DNA of 64,000 nt from JBGAKG01 sp044224495 (GTDB lineage Bacteria > Myxococcota_A > Polyangia > Polyangiales > Polyangiaceae). The notes under the pieces are model-generated. The model had not been told where the DNA came from, ran no database searches, and saw only the letters and a list, made by a program, of their open reading frames with translations. The position numbers and the translations under genes were made by a program. How positions within the stretch are numbered: the stretch's first letter is position 1; each line of letters begins with the position of its first letter. Where the stretch lies: the NCBI GenBank assembly GCA_044224495.1, contig JBGAKG010000011.1:1-64000 (forward strand). The letters run 5' to 3'. Of this stretch, positions 60,717-64,000 are shown piece by piece.

Positions 60717-62012
60717 TCAGACCTCGAACTCGGCCTTCTCGAGCAGCTCCGTCACGCGCCACAGGAAGCTGTTCGCGGCGACACCATCGACGATGCGGTG
60801 ATCGTACGAGAGCGCCATGTACATGATCGGGTGGATCGCCATCATGTCCTCGCCGCCGGGGCCCTCCACGACGACGACGCGCTTCTGGATCTCGCCCATG
60901 CGCAGGATGCCGACGTTCGGCTGGTTGATGATCGCGCCGCCGAAGAGGTTCCCCTTGATGCCGGGGTTCGTGACGCTGAACGTGGCGCCGCTCAGATCGT
61001 CGACCGTGATCTTGCCGTTCTTCGCGCGCTTCGCGACGTCGTCGATCGCGCGCACGATGCCGCGCACGCCCAGCTCGTCCGCGCGCCGAATCACCGGCAC
61101 GACGAGACCGTCGGGCGAGTCGACGGCGACGCCCATGTTGACGTCTTTGAAGACGACGTACGAGTCGTCGAGCACGCGCGCGTTGAGCTGCGGGTTCTCG
61201 CGGAGCGCACGCGCCGCCGCGACGACGACGAAGGCGAGCATCGTCAGCGCGTGCCCTTCCTTCTTGTAGCGATCCTTGTTCGCCTCGCGCAGCGCGGCGG
61301 CCTTGTGGAGATCCACCTCGGCCACGGTCACGACGTGCGGCGAAGCGAACTTCGAGTACGTCATGTGGTCGGCGGTGATCCGACGGCGACGGGTGAACGG
61401 GATGACCTGGTCACCGTCGTTCGGGCGATAGGGCGGCACCTTGAAGGCGCCGTAGCCCGCGCCCGGGATCGGCGGCACGAAGCCGCCGCTCTGGTTGATC
61501 AGCGCCGCGAGCTTCTGCGGAGCGCCTGCCGTGGCCGCGGCCGGAGCGGCCGGAGCCACCGCCGGGCGCGCGCGCTGCACGTCGTCCTTCGTGATGCGAC
61601 CGTGCTCGCCCGTACCCGAGACGCCGCTGAGGTCGACGCCTTGCTCGCGCGCTTCGCGCCGGACCGACGGCGAAGCGAGCGGCGACGCCGCGGCCGGGCC
61701 GTTGGCGGCTGCCGCCGCGGGAGCTGCTTCGCGCGGCGCGCTCGCCGCCGGAGCCGCGACGCTGGCCGGGCCCGCACCCTCCTCGATCTGAGCGAGGACG
61801 GTCTTCACCGGGATCACGTCGCCCTCCTTCACGAGGAGCTTCGTCACGCGACCGCTCACGGGAGCCGGCACCTCGGCGTCCGCCTTGTCGGTCGAGATGA
61901 CGAGGATCGGCTGATCCTTCTGCACCACGTCACCCTCGCGGACGAGCCACTTGGTGAGGGTGCCCTCGGTGACGCTTTCACCGAGCTGCGGGAGCGGAAC
62001 GTCGATGGCCAT
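60717..62012 (-). CDS. Dihydrolipoamide acyltransferase (E2 of a 2-oxo acid dehydrogenase)
   Basis: A 431-residue E2. Lipoyl domain 1-80 with lipoylated Lys43 (ISTDKADAEVPAP), an Ala/Pro linker, a peripheral-subunit-binding domain (SVRREAREQGVDLSGVSGTG, about 120-155) and the catalytic domain with YDHRIVDG near the C-terminus (active His and Asp). It could serve pyruvate, branched-chain or 2-oxoglutarate dehydrogenase; E1 and E3 genes are not in the window, so the substrate is not assigned. It follows rsmB by 24 bases. Confidence 0.93.
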   Translation of the reverse strand: MAIDVPLPQLGESVTEGTLTKWLVREGDVVQKDQPILVISTDKADAEVPAPVSGRVTKLLVKEGDVIPVKTVLAQIEEGAGPASVAAPAASAPREAAPAAAAANGPAAASPLASPSVRREAREQGVDLSGVSGTGEHGRITKDDVQRARPAVAPAAPAAATAGAPQKLAALINQSGGFVPPIPGAGYGAFKVPPYRPNDGDQVIPFTRRRRITADHMTYSKFASPHVVTVAEVDLHKAAALREANKDRYKKEGHALTMLAFVVVAAARALRENPQLNARVLDDSYVVFKDVNMGVAVDSPDGLVVPVIRRADELGVRGIVRAIDDVAKRAKNGKITVDDLSGATFSVTNPGIKGNLFGGAIINQPNVGILRMGEIQKRVVVVEGPGGEDMMAIHPIMYMALSYDHRIVDGVAANSFLWRVTELLEKAEFEV

Positions 62013-62036
62013 GAACTCTCCTTAAGACGGAGTCTT

Positions 62037-63398
62037 TTACGCCCCTAGCGGCGGCTTCGCAACGCGACGGAGGCGCACGAGATGGTAGCCATCCGTTCCG
62101 TGCTGCGCCGGGGTCAACCGTAGGGCCGATTCCCCCACCGAAAAGCCGGGGAGCGAATCCGCGTCGCCCGCCGGAGCCCGCTCGAATTCCGGGCTCTCGG
62201 CAAGGAACCGGTCCACCACGCCCGTCGACTCCTCGTCGAGGACGCTACAGACCGCGTACACGAGAATGCCCCCTGGACGCACCCGCGTCGCCGCGCGGCG
62301 GAGGATCGCGCCCTGGAGCGCCGCCAGCTCGGCGATCGTCCGCTCCTGGCGGCGGAGCAGCAGGTCCGGCCGTCGCCGGAGCGTTCCGACCCCCGAGCAC
62401 GGCGCGTCCACGAGGACTCGGTCGTACCCTTCTGGTACATCGCCGCTGCCCACCGCCCAATCCACGGCGTGGGTCGCGCGGACCGGCGTGCCACGCGCGG
62501 CGAGCTCGGCGACGAGCCGCTCGAGCTTCGGCTCGTGCAGATCGCACGCATCGACCGCGCCACTGGGGCCGACGAGCTCGCAGAGGAGCGCCGTCTTGTT
62601 GCCCCGCCCCGCGCACGCATCGAGCACCGTCTCGCCCGGGCGCGCGCCGAGCGCGAGCGCCACCACCTGCGAGCCCTCCTCTTGCACCGCGAGGCGCCCG
62701 TCCGCCATCCCCGGGAGATCCCGCGGCCGCCCCGCGCGCTGCGCGAGGATCGCGAGCGGCGACACGCGCCCCTCGACGAACGTGGCGGACGCGTCGTGGG
62801 CCGCGAGCTCGACGAGCACCGCCGCGCGCTCCGCGCCCGGTCGCACGCGCAGCCCGATCGGCGGCTCGTCGGCGGAGAGGAACGCGCGCGCCCCCTCCGT
62901 CCCGAGCGCGCGCTCCAGCGACGCGCGGAGCCACGCCGGACACGAGGCGAGGAGCGCCTCGCTGCGGAGCGACGGATCGCCCGCCCGCGCCGCCGCGTCG
63001 GCCGCGACCTTCCGCAGCACGGCGTTCACGAACCCTCCCACCTCGCGCCCGAGCTCCGCCCGCACCCCGCCGACGGCCGCATCCACCGCGGCGAACGCGG
63101 GCACGCGCGCGAAGTTCAGCTGGTACGCCGCGAGCAGCAGCGCCGCCCGCACGGGGTGCGGCTGCTTCGCGAGCGGGCGCTTCGCGTGCGCGTCCACCCG
63201 CGCGGTCAGCCAGGGAAGCACGCGAAGGGTGCCGTAGACGAGCTCGGTGGCGAACGCACGGTCGCGCGGCTCCAGCTGGGGCGCGCGCTCGATCTCGCCG
63301 TCGAGCGCGGCCGCCGCGAACGCATCGTCCCGGAGCACGCGGACGAGCGCACGCGCCGCCACGCTCCGAGCATCCGGGACCCGCGCGCGCGCCGTCAT
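62037..63398 (-). CDS. rsmB: 16S rRNA m5C967 methyltransferase
   Basis: A 453-residue enzyme with an N-terminal NusB-like helical domain (about 5-140: RSVAARALVRVLRDDAFAAA, ATELVYGTLRVLPWLTARVD) and a C-terminal RsmB/NOP2 methylase domain. The SAM motif is VLDACAGRGNKTALL; the two cysteines lie in VDAPCSGVGTLRRRPD (catalytic) and VYAVCSVL. The ATG at 63398 overlaps the rseP-like stop (ATGA, 63395-63398). It methylates a cytosine in 16S rRNA. Confidence 0.92.
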   Translation of the reverse strand: MTARARVPDARSVAARALVRVLRDDAFAAAALDGEIERAPQLEPRDRAFATELVYGTLRVLPWLTARVDAHAKRPLAKQPHPVRAALLLAAYQLNFARVPAFAAVDAAVGGVRAELGREVGGFVNAVLRKVAADAAARAGDPSLRSEALLASCPAWLRASLERALGTEGARAFLSADEPPIGLRVRPGAERAAVLVELAAHDASATFVEGRVSPLAILAQRAGRPRDLPGMADGRLAVQEEGSQVVALALGARPGETVLDACAGRGNKTALLCELVGPSGAVDACDLHEPKLERLVAELAARGTPVRATHAVDWAVGSGDVPEGYDRVLVDAPCSGVGTLRRRPDLLLRRQERTIAELAALQGAILRRAATRVRPGGILVYAVCSVLDEESTGVVDRFLAESPEFERAPAGDADSLPGFSVGESALRLTPAQHGTDGYHLVRLRRVAKPPLGA

Positions 63399-64000
63399 TT
63401 TCCGTCGCGCGAGAACAGCTCGTGCACTTGCGCCGCGATGTCGGACCACTTGCGCTGCACGTCGTTCTTGAACGCCAGCGCCATCAACAGGACGAGCATG
63501 CTCATGCCGACGAGGCTCGCCATCTCGCGGACGCGCCGCGTGAGCGGCCGCCGCCGCGCGCCCTCGATGAAGATGAACGCGAGCTGCCCGCCGTCCAAGA
63601 CCGGGATCGGCAGCAGGTTGATGAGCCCCAAGTTCACCGACACGAGCGCCATCGCCCACGCGAAGTGCGACGGGCCCTGCGCCCCCGCGCGCCCGGCGAC
63701 GTCGTAGAGCGTGATCGGACCGCTCACGGACGACAGGCTCACGCGCCCCTGCACGAGCCGCAGGAGCCCGTAGCCGACGAACTCGATCGCCTTCCACGTC
63801 TCCGAGACGCCGTGCGAGAGCGCATAGCGGATCCGCCGATCGTTCGGGACCATCTTGTCCGGCGCGTTCGGAGCCCAGTGCGTCGTGTGGAAGACGTAGC
63901 GCTCGTAGTGTTGGCCGAACTCGTCGTCCCACTGTTCGTTGCGGAGCGCGAAGGTCCCCGCCATCGGGACACCATCGCGCGTCCACTCCAGCTTGCGGGC
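63395..64000 (-). CDS. RseP-like site-2 protease (M50), C-terminal part
   Basis: Two hundred and one residues of a longer protein that continues beyond the right edge. The visible end holds the M50 motif NLGLINLLPIPVLDGGQ (the second metal site, LDG) preceded by a hydrophobic segment and followed by a TM (MASLVGMSMLVLLMALAF). M50 proteases cut TM anchors of membrane-bound regulators such as anti-sigma factors. The N-terminal HExxH and PDZ parts lie outside the window. The stop overlaps the rsmB start. Confidence 0.88.
   Translation of the reverse strand, partial: ARKLEWTRDGVPMAGTFALRNEQWDDEFGQHYERYVFHTTHWAPNAPDKMVPNDRRIRYALSHGVSETWKAIEFVGYGLLRLVQGRVSLSSVSGPITLYDVAGRAGAQGPSHFAWAMALVSVNLGLINLLPIPVLDGGQLAFIFIEGARRRPLTRRVREMASLVGMSMLVLLMALAFKNDVQRKWSDIAAQVHELFSRDGK

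Overview
This is a 64 kb stretch of very GC-rich chromosome. It most probably comes from a Myxococcota bacterium of the Polyangia type (Labilithrix- or Sorangium-like). The pointers are the codon bias, many small Asp/Thr/Gly-rich lipoproteins with Cys-cluster motifs, a MYXO-CTERM-like sorting tail on one protein (59366-60709), a DUF1501 operon with a CXXCH partner, and the lack of phage or insertion-sequence genes. It reads as ordinary chromosome, with housekeeping blocks separated by lineage-specific secreted proteins.

Layout. 1-6766: the str genes on the minus strand, with rpsL-rpsG split from fusA-tuf by two paralogous membrane genes and a lipoprotein; each half has a TTGACA promoter. 6872-12395: secreted proteins, a glutathione-transferase-like protein, a SPOUT methylase and an S41 peptidase operon. 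12561-17764: a Flp-like Gly-rich protein, an HtrA protease behind a long hairpin, a lipoprotein, a membrane protein and an epimerase. 17780-24732: a Tudor-like lipoprotein, a CXXCH/lipoprotein/DUF1501 operon and secA. 24885-28960: small secreted proteins, a frameshifted DUF6600-like gene, a four-copy 90-bp repeat and a VWA protein. 28973-36713: a sugar isomerase/FGGY kinase pair, a double-chagasin inhibitor, a LamG-like lipoprotein and tRNA-Arg(TCT). 36733-43046: a LysR regulator divergent from hmgA-hpd (tyrosine/homogentisate breakdown), then MAPEG, a GH5 lipoprotein and an unknown lipoprotein. 43074-50902: an OmpA/TSP3 protein facing the rpmH-rnpA-yidD-yidC-jag block. 50931-56431: MarR and a minus-strand operon of FHA-GGDEF, class III aminotransferase, LuxE-like and LuxC-like genes. 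56496-64000: lpxK, a DUF2252/methyltransferase pair, a beta-propeller protein, a dihydrolipoamide acyltransferase (E2), rsmB and the end of an rseP-like protease.

Many neighbours overlap by 4 bases (ATGA or GTGA), so translational coupling is common. The most unusual system is the luciferase-less luxC/luxE pair linked to an aminotransferase and a diguanylate cyclase. It could convert fatty acids to aldehydes and then amines. Also notable are the structured fusA leader, the hairpin in front of htrA, the 90-bp repeat whose reading frame is coupled to the gene before it, and the paired GIDE-like genes inside the str region. Functions come from motif reading only; no database search was possible.
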